Assembly: GCF_037975245.1 (NCBI RefSeq)
Contig: NC_092563.1
Span: 30,095,960 to 30,159,959, forward strand
DNA: 64,000 nt
Source of the DNA: Apostichopus japonicus
Lineage: Eukaryota; Echinodermata; Holothuroidea; Aspidochirotida; Stichopodidae
Reading direction: 5' to 3'
In this document: piece after piece, positions 10,012-23,400 of the stretch
Layout: every line of letters begins with the position of its first letter
Position numbering within the stretch: the first letter of the stretch is position 1
Program-made: the position numbers and the translations under genes
The notes under the pieces: model-generated
Databases searched by the model: none
Seen by the model: only the letters and a program-made list of their open reading frames with translations
Told to the model about the DNA's origin: nothing

Positions 10012-11357
10012 TTGAAGTTGTACTAGAACTAGTAGTAGTACTACTACTAGTAGACAAACGAGTGCACCCTACGGTAATCTTAACTTTAGGCCTAGAACTG
10101 GCAAGTTTTACTCATTGGCTTTCTTCTAACGTTGCAAAATGTATAGGCAGATCTTTTCAGATTCAGCATTAGGCCTATAGCTCACCAAGATAATTAAGTC
10201 CTTAATACGGGACAAACTAAAACGAATGACAGCGAATAAGCGAATGACAATTGACTTTGTACAGGGTAAATTATCATTTGCGAATGACAGCGAATGACAA
10301 CGAATGACAACGACGGACAGTGTTGAGTGGAGATAGAATGATTAACGGAGTGGAGTAAATGCGGTTATTGGTTTTCGCATGTTACGTGGTTGTAGGGTTT
10401 TGGTGTAATTTACGGATAGAAACCACAGGGAAAGATTTTGTGTGAGAATGCCCTTGAGTGTTGTGCTTTTTACCTCTGTAGATTTATATAGAAAGATAAC
10501 TGAAGCCGTTTCAAGATTATAGTATTGTTAGTTTCTAACAATTAATATCGGAAAAATGACGTTAAATTTACTTTTTAAAATCAGACTTACAATTTCGCTT
10601 ACTATAAGGTGCGTTTTTATCTTGTCCGTACTTTACTAGATCTAGATACCCACGAAGTCTGAACTAGCTGTGATATCCGGTTGAAGCAAATGTCTGTGCT
10701 GTCATTATTGTCATTCGTTTTAGTCAACGCATTTTTTTAGTGTGCACAACATATTGTCATTCGTTATGTGTAACGCAATTGTCATTCGTTTTAGTAACAC
10801 CCCTTAATACGATGAAGGCCTTTTGTGTAAAACATGATTTGATTTGAATGGCTCAATAATTGATCCCCCCTTTTCAATTATTTGTTCTCAAAAGGTTCCT
10901 TTGAGATTTATCTCAAATAAGATGAGTTGACATTCGTTTGAGTTGACATTCGTTTGCATGTGACTTGAGGTTGTACAAGCTGTCAAGCACTAGTACTCAG
11001 TAGTAGTACTAGACTAGCTACTATTACTAGTAGACAAAAGAGTGCACCATAAGGTAAGCTTGACTTAACTTTAGGTCTAGAACTGGCAAGTTTTACTCAT
11101 TGGCTTGATTCCTCAAAATATATAACTTCTTCAAACATTGCAAAATGTATAGGCCTAGATGCTAACCATATTTTACAGATCTTTTTTGAAATTCAACACA
11201 AGGCATAGCTTATATCAGTGACAGACAAGTCCTAATTACGATTATAGCCCAATATGTAAAAAAAATTATTTGACTTGAATGGCTCTATCATGATTTCCCC
11301 CCTTCTCAATCATTTTTCTCAAAAGGTTCCTTTGAGATTTATCTCAAATAAGATGAG
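10012..11357. repeat. Direct duplication just upstream of the TINF2 start
   Basis: Copy 1 is 10012-10209 plus 10802-10934; copy 2 is 10983-11357. Shared landmarks in order: an ACTACTAGTAGTACT-like cluster, GACAAA(C/A)GAGTGCACC, TAGAACTGGCAAGTTTTACTC, GCAAAATGTATAGGC, and TCAAAAGGTTCCTTTGAGATT followed by TATCTCAAATAAGATGAG. Copy 1 is split by the 592-bp element at 10210-10801. Copy 2 ends about 28 bp before the ATG, so it likely includes promoter or 5' UTR. Confidence 0.75.
10210..10801. mobile_element. Non-autonomous DNA transposon, 592 bp, with subterminal repeats
   Basis: Termini GG-N4-ACTAAAACGAATGACA are inverted at both ends. A direct repeat CCTTAATACG flanks it (10200-10209, 10802-10811). 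Copies of CGAATGACA lie near the left end and of TGTCATTCG near the right end, typical of subterminal transposase-binding repeats. The sister duplicate at about 11230-11245 shows the uninterrupted site, so the insertion happened after or beside the duplication. Superfamily not assigned; the 8-10 bp duplication fits hAT, P, Merlin or similar. Confidence 0.75.
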
Positions 11358-11384
11358 TTTTTCATCGGGACAGGAAGCATTAAA

Positions 11385-11460
11385 ATGAAATTAGATCATG
11401 AACTTTCATCAGATATCCTTCAATATGCTTGCTGTCAGAATTTTACGAACATTGCCTTTA
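11385..11460 (+). CDS. TINF2: TINF2 exon 1 (start)
   Basis: 76 nt, 25 codons plus one base; MKLDHELSSDILQYACCQNF... then donor GTGAGT. The leftover A joins AT of exon 2 to make Asn26. The ATG is the first after an in-frame TAA. Any 5' UTR exon further upstream is not identified. Confidence 0.7.
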
Positions 11461-14400
11461 GTGAGTATACGTTTTTTCATCTGCTACATTTAGGTTCAAT
11501 AGATATTATATGCCTACAGCATTTCACCTTCACTTTGTTTCATGCAGTGAACATGTTTGAATATTGCATGTGTTTCAGTGTTATAAATGCTGATGAAGAG
11601 TGATTGGAAAGATTCAAATTTTATTTTTTTTGATATGGGTTGTATAAAGTATTATTGTACTACTTATTTTTCCTTTAAATAGATGTTAGCTAGCACTAAA
11701 ACTTACATGCTTTTGACATATTGATTGTGTGTGCATTTATGTATCATTACATTTTGCAGATATTTTGTGCAAATACTTTGATCGAAAGGAGACATTTGAT
11801 ACTCTTCCAACTGACTGCAAACAAAGACTTTATGGTCAAACTTTACTATGGATTGTGAAAGGCTCAAAGTTTGCTCTCTTCAAAGAAGGTCTAACACTAC
11901 TGAGATTACTTCAAGCAGCCCATTCCAATCTGTGCCGTGAAAAAGACTGGGAGAAACTGGAGCTTGGAATTAAATTAAAGGTATGGTATAGAATATATGG
12001 TAATTTTGCGTTTTCCTTAAATTCACATACTGTGTTTTATGAGTAGCTGCACTGATAGACACTGTAGTCGCTGTGCTTGTTGTCAAATTTTAACCACTTT
12101 TTCAATCTCAAATTTAGTATATATATAAAGACTTTACAAAAACAGCCAAAATTTAGTGAAACTAAGCAATATCAAATTTGTATTTTGAGACACTGTCATG
12201 GATTATTTCACCCATTTAGCAGAATTATATGTCAGTTAACTTTATACATGGATGGTCAAACCATCAATGAAATCACATTGCTAAAGGATACAAAGTTAAC
12301 ATCCGAGCAAAATCATTGAGATTGTCATCACCACTAGCCTAAGTTAAGAGAACATTAATGGATAAGTATCGTGAATTTACCGTATACTTTACAGTGTTAA
12401 CCTTTGTAAGAAAACACTGGTCTTGGTTTTTAAACAAAACTCTCATTTCGGTAGACATTGTATTGTACATATTGTAATAGACTGTTGGTCATTCTGTACA
12501 AGGACAAAAGCTTGGCCCGGGAAATAGAATGCTCTGCTGTTTATGACGGACAATCTTGACATCCCTACATATCAATACTGAAGGGATGGTATAACTAAAA
12601 GTTAATTCTAGGAGGTTTCACATATCCTATGATTCACAGAGTTTTAGGAACTGTGTTAAATTAGACTATAATATGCCTTTGATCTAGAAAAATTGTTCAA
12701 TGATGGCAGTTAACTTGTTGAAACGTGTTGATATTTGAATACGATGACCATTATTTGACTTTCTAGGATATCTGCAGCTTATAATACTATACAATATGGG
12801 CAAGTTACCCTACAAATGCAAAGATATGTAGCAGTGTTGTACACAGGACCTATAGTACTTTATGACAGATCAAATACAATATGGACAAATTACCCTACAA
12901 ATGGAAAGATATGTAGCAGTGTTGTACACAGGACCTATAGTACTTTATGAGAGATAAAATACAATATGGATAAATTACCCTAGAAATGCAAAGATATGTA
13001 GCAGTGTTGTACACAGGACCTATAGTACTTTATGAGAGATCAAATACAATATGGACAAATTACCCTAGAAATGGAAAGATATGTAGCAGTGTTGTTCACA
13101 GGACCTATAGTACTTTATGAGAGATCAAATACAATATGGACAAATTACCCTACAAATGGAAAGATATGTAGCAGTGTTGTACACAGGACCTATAGTACTT
13201 TATGAGAGATAAAATACAATATGGACAAATTACCCTACAAATGCAAAGATATGTAGCAGTGTTGTACACAGGACCTATAGTACTTTATGAGAGATCAAAT
13301 ACAATATGGACAAATTACCCTAGGAATGGAAAGATATGTAGCAGTGTTGTACACAGGACCTATAGTACTTTATGAGAGATAAAATACAATATGGACAAAT
13401 TACCCTAGAAATGCAAAGATATGTAGCAGTGTTGTACACAGGACCTATAGTACTTTATGAGAGATCAAATACAATATGGACAAATTACCCTAGAAATGGA
13501 AAGATATGTAGCAGTGTTGTTCACAGGACCTATAGTACTTTATGAGAGATCAAATACAATATGGACAAATTACCCTACAAATGGAAAGATATGTAGCAGT
13601 GTTGTACACAGGACCTATAGTACTTTATGAGAGATAAAATACAATATGGACAAATTACCCTAGAAATGCAAAGATATGTAGCAGTGTTGTACACAGGACC
13701 TATAGTACTTTATGAGAGATCAAATACAATATGGACAAATTACCCTAGGAATGGAAAGATATGTAGCAGTGTTGTACACAGGACCTATAGTACTTTATGA
13801 GAGATCAAATACAATATGGACAAATTACCCTACAAATGCAAAGATATGTAGCAGTGTTGTACACAGGACCTATAGTACTTTATGAGAGATAAAATACAAT
13901 ATGGACAAATTACCCTAGAAATGGAAAGATATACAGCAGTGTTGTACACAGGACCTATAGTACTTTATGAGAGATCAAATACAATATGGACAAATTACCC
14001 TACAAATGCAAGATATGTTGTAGTGTTGTACACAGGACCTATAGTACTTTATGAGAGATAAAATACAATATGGGCAAATTACCCTAGAAATGCAAAGATA
14101 TGTAGCAGTGTTGTACACAGGACCTATAGTACTTTATGAGAGATCAAATACAATATGGACAAATTACCCTACAAATGCAAGATATGTAGCAGTGTTGTAC
14201 ACAGGACCTATAGAACTTTATGAGAGATCAAATACAATATGGACAAATTACCCTACAAATTCAAAGATATGTAGCAGTGTTGTACACAGGACCTATAGTA
14301 CTTTATGAGAGATAAAATACAATATGGGCAAATTACCCTACAAATGCAAGATATGTAGCAGTGTTGTACACAGGACCTATAGTACTTTATGAGAGATCAA

Positions 14401-17400
14401 ATACAATATGGACAAATTACCCTACAAATGCAAAGATATGTAGCAGTGTTGTACACAGGACCTATAGTACTTTATGAGAGATAAAATACAATATGGACAA
14501 ATTACCCTACAAATTTAAAGATATGTAGCAGTGTTGTACACAGGACCTATAGTACTTTATGAGAGATAAAAGACTTCAAAACCTGCTACGTAAAATGCAC
14601 TAAAGTATTCCCTGATTCTGGTAAATAATGACACACATATGGTAGATATAACCAAATGTAATTAGATGTGATATTATAGAACTGTCCTGAAGCTATCACC
14701 ATCCTTTTGTTTTTCTTTGTAACCTTTGCTGGATCTCACAACCAATACCAGTGTATACTTTTTATATGTATTTGTTCATAGATACTCTATTATATTGTCA
14801 TGTCCAAAGTCAAACTCCAGTGTTCAAAATCTGTCTTCAATTGTTTTATTTCATTAAGTAAAGACAATTCAATCTCATACTTTGTTTACCTCATTAAAGG
14901 AATTGTCTGGTGGAAGATTTTGATACATTGTCCTTGTAGTTATTATTTTTCTCTTTCTAACCATGTAAAAATTGTCCCCATTCGACGTGTTCTTCTTGTA
15001 GAAATCTGGTTTTCAAATTCACCAGTTTCTCACCAAAAGTACCGTTTGTTCGAACGCTTCAATATGGTGATTGACGTAGTGCTTGCAGATAGGCAAAACA
15101 GGCGACTTGAAGTTAGCACTCCCAATTCCGCAGCAAATTAACTCACGTGTAAGCACATTGAATTGCCTCATATATATAACGTACATACTCGCGAACGTAT
15201 ATACTACGATGCTCAGTTGGTGTACTTGTATAGCGTTACACATAGTACACTCACACTCAAACCACAGTTCATTAACTGTTCTTCGAAATCGCTGAAATAA
15301 AATTCACGGATCAAATTAACAGTAAAAGGAATCTTATAAAGTATTCGTTAAACCGAAAGATTAAACTTGGCGGGATCGATGTCACCGCAGAACTGTCCGA
15401 TTGTAAACGTTATAGAGTAGCCTATACACGCGAACATTCTTCGCGCTGGAGCTGGATACCGCGATGTATAAACAACGAAGAGCCTGCTGTTAAAACTTAT
15501 CTTGTGTTACACAAAGACCACGAAACCACCGATCTACTACATATATTGCGGCTTAAGGAGTTTTTTAAATCATATCTAATTTATAAGAAATTTCACCGGA
15601 AATTATTGAAGAAATTGATCGAATCGTTGTCAGAGCAGAATATAGCACTGAGAAGCTTAGGCTTCGCAGAACTGTCCGATTGTCAAACGTTTGAGTACAG
15701 CCTACATGCGAACATTTTTCGCGTTGGAGCTGGATAGCGCGATGTATAGCCTGAACAACTCAGAGTCTGCTGTTAAAATTTACCTTGTGTTACACAAAGA
15801 CCACGGAACCACCGCTCAAGTACATGGCGGCTTAAGGAGTTTTTGAAAACATATCTAATTTTTAAGAAATTTCACCGGAAATTAAGGGAGAAATTTATCT
15901 GTATACAAACGCTGTTTTTGTTGTGATTACCGTATAGGTACTGTGCGGAGGGTGGGTTATGACGCAATCTGCTATGGCAGAGCTGACGTCACGTATTGTA
16001 CTGTTCAAATCATATTTGAAATGTCTATCCATAACGATTAAAAAATCGTTTCTCTGTCAAACGCAACATTAGCGTTCTCATACTTTGACAACATGTTTGG
16101 AAAATTATTTACTATTTTTTAAGGTAACTTCTTTGGGCCACCAGACAATCCTTTTAAATCATTATGTTTTTGTTTTTCGTTAAGATAATTCTCCAACAGA
16201 TGCTGAGCGGATGTAGTTCAAGTCAGTGTTTGGAAACTTTCCACGGTCTCTTTCCTGCAATTAATGACATACCGGTAAGTAACTAATTGTGCAATTGGCA
16301 GCATCGTGTCGGTCTGCGTTAAAGTGATACATTTGACTGTACTCTGCTTATGCAATCATTTAATTTGTCCTCTTTGAACTGTCTGCATTTTTGAACTGTC
16401 TGATCTTTTGTCTGCATTTTCCTTTAAAGGTATTGAAGACTCGCTCCAAACCGTGTGCGGCCATCTGAAAAACTTAACTTTCTGTTGCTTGCAAGTGAAG
16501 TTTTGTTCGTTTCGCTACAAATTGCAGACAGTAATGAAACGTGATACCTTGTTATCTTTAGCTGGACCTGAGATGTCCAGCGCCTATATTTATACACTGT
16601 GCTGTGGTTATTGACCGTAGCTGTATGTATTGACTGTACACTAGTGTCTAAATACCGACGGTAGCAAGCTGTGTCTGTATTTTCTGGGATCGATAGTGAT
16701 GTCTAACACTTCTGTTACACCTCATTCGAAACTAGGTCAGATTACCGGCATTAGACGTTTCTTTTTGAGCGAGTCTTCACACCCTTTAAGAGAAAGCAGA
16801 ACTAACCATCGGAATCAAATGAATTGAAAATTGCTAGTTAAATCGATGTTTTTTTTTCCTTCTTTCTCCTTTCTTTTAGCAGAGTGAAGATGAGACACAA
16901 ACTGACAGGAGCCTACCGTTTCTTCTTTGCCAGCTCATCAAACAACCATCCGAGAGGAACTCCATCAGTAAAGATTCAAACTTCCAAACCGAGGTCGGAG
17001 CAAAGCTGATTCATACAATCACGCACCGTGTGAAACATTTAATTAAAAATCTGAAGTGGAAACTCCCAACTCCAAGTTTCTCAAAGGTAAACTTATGTTT
17101 GAATCTTTCATACTTACCAAACTTCCCAAAGAGGTTCGTAATTTGTGATCAGACATAATATTATTGTTTAGTTGAAATGTTCTTGATATATCCTCTAAAT
17201 GGGTGTTTCATTATAACAGTTCCACCACTGTTTGTCTAATAGTGTCATTGAAACATGTGTGAAGAGATTTAACGGTTACCAAGTACCAGGATGAAGGTAG
17301 TATGTTGTCAGATAATGGGATACAGAATCCAGTTCTTGCCCTGGGGTTGATTATACATTACGATTCGAAACCTAGAATCATAGCCTCACGACTAAAACCG

Positions 17401-20400
17401 AAAGCACTGTGTAAAATAAAGTTAATTTCGTCATCGGTATATTCTCCTCTCTTAATGGTAACGAAATCAGCCTAGTTCAATCCCAGTTAATTTGCTAGCA
17501 CGTCATAAAAATCATTTTGAAACCATCTACTTTGAGTACAAACAATGCAGATCTTACCAAAGAGTCTGAAGGGACTGTAAAACTAAGTCCTTCAGCTGGA
17601 AGGAGTTGACTATGTTATTAGAATTAAAAGCACACCCCAATACATATCATTGATGAGAATAGGTTTTATACTTCAGAGATCCAATCATTAGATAAGGTGA
17701 CACTAAGGCTTAAACAACTTCCCAGGGATACCTTAAAGGCTGGTGAGCATTTCCAGGGTTGCTCTAAGGGACTTAAGAGAGTAAATAAATATTTTCCATA
17801 TGATTATATGACCATATTGAATATGATGGTTAAGGCGTATAGCTTTCAACATGGTGTTCATTTCCAAAGCTTGCATTGGGTGTTCATTCCATTGGGTGTT
17901 CCTTCCAATGGGTGTTCATTCGCTTTCTGGTCACTTCGCCCAACAACCATTTCGCCCAACCAGCCTGGTCATTTCGCCCAACCAGCCTTGTCATTTCGCC
18001 CAACCAGCCTTGTCATTTCGCCCAACCAGCCTGGTCATTTCGCCCAACCAGCCTGGTCATTTTGCCCAACCAGCCTGGTCATTTCGCCCAACCTTTTTTT
18101 TACTAATATTCAGTCAGAATAATATTACTTTTTCTATTTCCCTAGTTCAATTTGATTTATTTTGGGTTATGTTACTTCGTGGTAGGTAAATAAAGTGAGG
18201 TCCGCTCGATATCAATCGGAGTCTAAGCAGTTATTTCGGGTATAATGGGAGGATTACACTACTTCAGGCGGTTACGCATACAATGGAAGTTATTTTATTA
18301 CACAAACAAAGGGGAATCGGTCTCCATAAAAACCTATCAAACCTAACCCCTAAAACACTGATCAATCCTACCGACTATGATTTCCCGAACGTTTCCTTAT
18401 TAAATTGAAAAAAAATATATCTAAAACCCGTCTGTAATATTGAAGTACTATATTTAATCAATGTAACCACTGTATCAATGTAACCACATATGTAATCATA
18501 TATGTAATCAATTTAACCACGACTTCAAGTTTTCTAATATTCGGTTCGTTCCCCGTAACGTTAACAATTCCCGAACGTTTCCTTACTAAAGTATCATATT
18601 TAATCAAGGTTGGGCGAAATGACCAGGCTGGTTTGGCAAAATGACCAGGCTGGTTGGGCGAAATGACCAGGCTGGTTGGGCGAAATGACCAGGTTGGTTG
18701 GGCGAAATGGTAAGGTTGGGCGAAATGGCAGTTGGGCGAAAAGGTTGTTGGGCGAAGTGACCTGCTTCCGTTCATTCCAATGGGTGTCCATTCCACTGGG
18801 TGTTTATTCCAGTAGGTGTTTATTCATATAATATACTTTGATCCAATGCAGCTGTAATATTTGATCATTTCTACTAAGCACAAAACTCAAACTATATTAG
18901 TGTTGTTGTGATAACAACAACACTAGCCAATATAGACGAAGAAAAGATGTTATCACTGCATTTATGTTTCACACATGCTGAAAAAGATGCCACATTTCTG
19001 ACAATACTTTGGGTTGCATATCTTGCAGGTCGTCAAGACTAAATTATCAGAGGAAGAACGAAAGATTTATCATCTTCTGGAGGAAAGCAGTCTTAGTAGC
19101 AATCAGCTTCTAGTGTTCCTACAATTGCGAGCCGACATAGACGAAGAAAAGATGTTTCAGACGGTACAGAGGCTGTTTGATGGTCGTGGGAGGGAAGTGA
19201 AAGATAGATCTGTCTGCAATCGAAGTGAAAGGCTACAGAGATCTCCCTCAGAGGAGGAGGAGGAGGAGGAGGATCATCAGTTGCATGTGATGCACAAACC
19301 TTCAGGAAACAGCACTAAAAAGATAGAAAGAGAAACTACAGTTACTTGTGAAAGAAGTGCTATGAAGTATGAAGTAACAGGTGATCCCTCTTCGGAAGAT
19401 GTGAAAATTGAGTGTGGAAGTACGAGGAGGGAAAGAAATAGCTTTGTTTCCCCCATAATGCACTTGGAATCAAGTTATGTAAATCCCGACTCTGAGACAG
19501 ATCTTATAAACTCTTGCATGGATTCAAAGCTGGTTGTAGTATTGAAGAAATTAAACCTTCCAGTCAGACATGTCACAGAGGTGGGAAGGAATGATACTGA
19601 ATGTCCGTTACTATGCAGTGTGAGGTCATCAGAGCCACCTAGTGATAGGTCACTGGTGTTACTGGGTGATAGTTCACCCATCTTGTCAGGTGAAAGATCA
19701 CCACCTCTGTGGAGTGATGAATCGTCTATACTCTCAAGCGATAGGTCACCGACATTTCTGAATGAAACACACTGTGTTGCGAATGAAGGCATAGGGTCCT
19801 TTGATTCACCCAAGAGTTCCTGGGATAACACAAACAATTTGGAGAGGAAAGGTCGAATGAAGGGTGAGATTGCACAAGATGGGTCAAAGGTCAGAAGAGT
19901 TAGTGAATGTAGTTCAGATTCTGTAGAGTATTTTTGTAATTCAAGACTGAATTCAATTCAGAAACCAAAGTTAACAGTCTCCAAAGAAAACATTAACTTT
20001 GCCAAAGATATGCCCTTTAACAGGAGAGTATCTTTAGAAGAAGAAAGTGGTTTTAGGGACAGGAAGGATAGAAGCATCAATGCTGTATCTGACTCACAGA
20101 AAGAGAGGCAGATTTGTCGTGATATTAGAAATGTGACTCAAAATTCATCGGAAGAGAAGGAAGAGTCGGTGTCTTCCTCTGGGTCGAAAAGTGACTCTGG
20201 AAATCACCGGAGGGGCAGCAAGGAACCCTTTGTCGTGAGATCGTTTTATTCTCAGTCGTTGGGTCAGTTGGAGAATTATAAATGGAGATCAGACCACAGA
20301 AGGGTAAAGAGGAAACACAGCGCCAACTCATCCAACGTCCGCCTCTCAAGAAGCAACTATCATTCGTTGGCCACAGATGATGGATTAGGCGCAGCTGTCC

Positions 20401-23400
20401 AGCAAATCAGAAACAAAATGTCAAGGAATGGAGCTTACACCTTACCATGTGGGAATTGGCAAAGATCAAATGCTAACAGTAAAAAGAAGAGAGTTGACAG
20501 TAGCTCAAAGGAAACTTTCTGGTCTTGTAGCTTAGATAATCCACATTCAAGTTTCTTTTCTGGAGTCGGTGAACTCACAAACAGCCCCGTCTTTGAGTAC
20601 AGATATACCTCGTCGGAGTCTTCCAGTAATCAGAGTCTCTCTCTCTTGACCGGAAGAAGGGTTTTGTTTTCAAACGGTCAGGACGGAAGTAACGAGGTTC
20701 ACACCTGTGAGAAGGAACCAGAATATTCAGAGGATCGTTCACCCATCCTTTTGTCATCGTCCAGCTGTGACAATTCTAATAATGCTATTAAGAGGTGAGA
20801 GTTTACTTCCATACATGCCCTTTTTGATAGCCTATGCATTTTCTTTATTTTATATCACATTGAACCCAACCCCTTTTACTAGCCTATATGTATTCTTTAT
20901 TTTATATCACGTTCAGCCCAACCCCTTTTAATAGCCTATGTGTTTTCTTTATTTTATATCACGTTCAGCCCAACCCCTTTTAATAGCCTATGTGTTTTCT
21001 TTATTTTTTATTACATAGAAACCCAACCCCTTTTTAATACCGTATGCATTTCTTGTCATTTCTCTTGCAGTGATTTCTCTTTGGATGAATTGAGGTTTAT
21101 CGCAGAGAGTCAGTCTAAAGAAATTGCTGATGCTGGCCAGCGTGGATTAGTTGCAACAACACCAACGTCTAGAAAGAGTCTGGTCAGAAGTGTAAGTGAC
21201 TTTCATAGGCCATGTTTTGATTTACTCCTTGGTCATGATTCAGATCTCTGGATTGTATAGACTCTCTCTGTGTTGGTGAAACAGTGGACAAAGAAAGCTA
21301 TGAACAAGCGGTTGCTGGGGAAAAAAAATCGTTTTTTGTCAACATTTCAACTGTGTTCTCAAACTTTTCTCGCAAAGTTTTCTCACAATCCTACTTTTCT
21401 TCTCAAAACATTTGAGAAGAAAAACTTTAATATGGAGATGAAGTGATAAATTGATCCTTTTGAATACCCGACACTGTACCCTGCTGAATAATACGATACT
21501 GTCATGAGGGGTATCCCCAGAGAAAGTGGGGATGCAGCTGCCCTGCCCACCCTTTCCCCTCCCTATCCCCTGTCCATATATCTATGGTGAACCATACCTC
21601 TTGACTCATTGGTCCTCTTCAGCCCTTATTTAGGATTGCTTTTAAGATAAATTCTTTATATATGAAGTGTGATGTGTTATTTTCTGTTCATTTTACAGGA
21701 TATAGTCAGCAATAGCTCTAGTGAATTCCAGAATGCCCAAAGATCACATAGTGAGTTTATTAAGTACATGCTCTACTCTCTGTAGCCTTGCTGTAATATG
21801 ATCTTCAAATTGCGAATTTATAGCAAAATTAATAAAGGAACTAGTTGAAAAATATGCCAAAAGAAATATATATATATGTATATAATAATAATCTCATAAA
21901 GAAGCCCTATAGAATCTCCTGGCAATATTTCCCCTTGTCTGCTTGAACAAGCTAAGAGTCACCAATGGAAGCTTTGGGTTCATTACAGACTATTTCAGTA
22001 ATATAATGGCTTGCAACATGCCACTGTTAAAAAGAACTCAAATATTGCACTATTTTCTAGTTTTACTTTCATATGGTGATACATAAATTCATTCTGTGCC
22101 ATTTATTCTGTTGGCCAATATCTTTCAACATTTTTACTAACTTGAAATGAACATTCCAGTAAAAGTTCAAGCTTCTTGGTTATGCATTATTCTCATTAGC
22201 TCCTGACGAAAGTTATGGTACTGAAGAAACCGTTCCAGATTCTGATGAGGAAGAAGGCGGTGAACACTCTGGCAGGCAAAGTTATGTAAGCATCTCCCAG
22301 CACAAACAATATCTCATACCTCAAAAGGATATAGTTTCCCGAAATTTCTGTCAATACTATTTATTTGTGTATCAATTTTAGTGATGATGTCGTAACAGAA
22401 TAAATTATCCGGTTTACCGTAGCAAAATGCTATGAGTTCAAAATTAGCAAATTTCAAACCAAATAGCAAGGATGCATGGCAGGTTCTGTACACAGGAGCC
22501 AAAGTATTTTATAAAGTCTAACTGCCTTCGAAACTGGTAGATGCAAAATTTGAAATGATTCCCTGCACAACAAATAATGAGTAACAACATCTGCTTAAAT
22601 ATCATCACTTAGGCTAAGGCCATGTGTGTTGTAGGCCTATTTGCATATTGAGGTCTGGGCTATATTATTACTGCCATGACTAATTTTATCATAGCAATTG
22701 CAGGGGAAAACACTACCAGTTTGTTAGTGCAAAAGAAGTTGGTTTTGTTTTTCTAAGTTTTGTATAGATTTGGGGAATGATATTTCTAACATACTAATTT
22801 CCATTGAATGTGGTTTTTATACAGTTCTTAGGTGACAATTGCCTATGCAAAAGTCTTATTTGGCTGCTGGATTGAGTTTTCTCAGTGCTCTGGGTTTATG
22901 CTTCTTCCATGTGTTATCTTCATATACACAGAGTCATCACAGATTCCCATCGCTTGTGCAATATTTGAATATTCATGAGGCCAGTTCAACTCTGCGACCT
23001 TGCAGCGTGGTGTTGGAGAAGCTAAAGGTAATTATGTATGCAGTGTATATTTATATAAATTTGTTCTATTTTGGCCTTTTGTTTACTGCATATGTAAAAA
23101 AATCTTTTGTAAATGAAAGCCAGAGATGATATACACGCTGTGCCAAACTTCCTTTATTTAAACTTTGGTGCCCTTATCATCAATCTACTTGGCACTACAG
23201 TGTTCATTGGAAATTGGTTCCGTCTGCAATGTTACATGAGGACCCTCTGAGTAGTAGTGCTACAGTATAACGCACTGTGCTACATAGCAGTGCTACAGTA
23301 CCGCACACTACTCTAAGGAGTCTCTGAGTAATAGTGCTACAGTACCACACACTGCGCTGAGAAGTCACACATACATCACCAGTCTGCATAGCGAAAACTC

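Noticed and set aside
17697-18189. ORFs with SFRPTSLVISPNQPGH repeats
   Set aside because: Repeat translation of the 22-bp foldback arm in all three frames.
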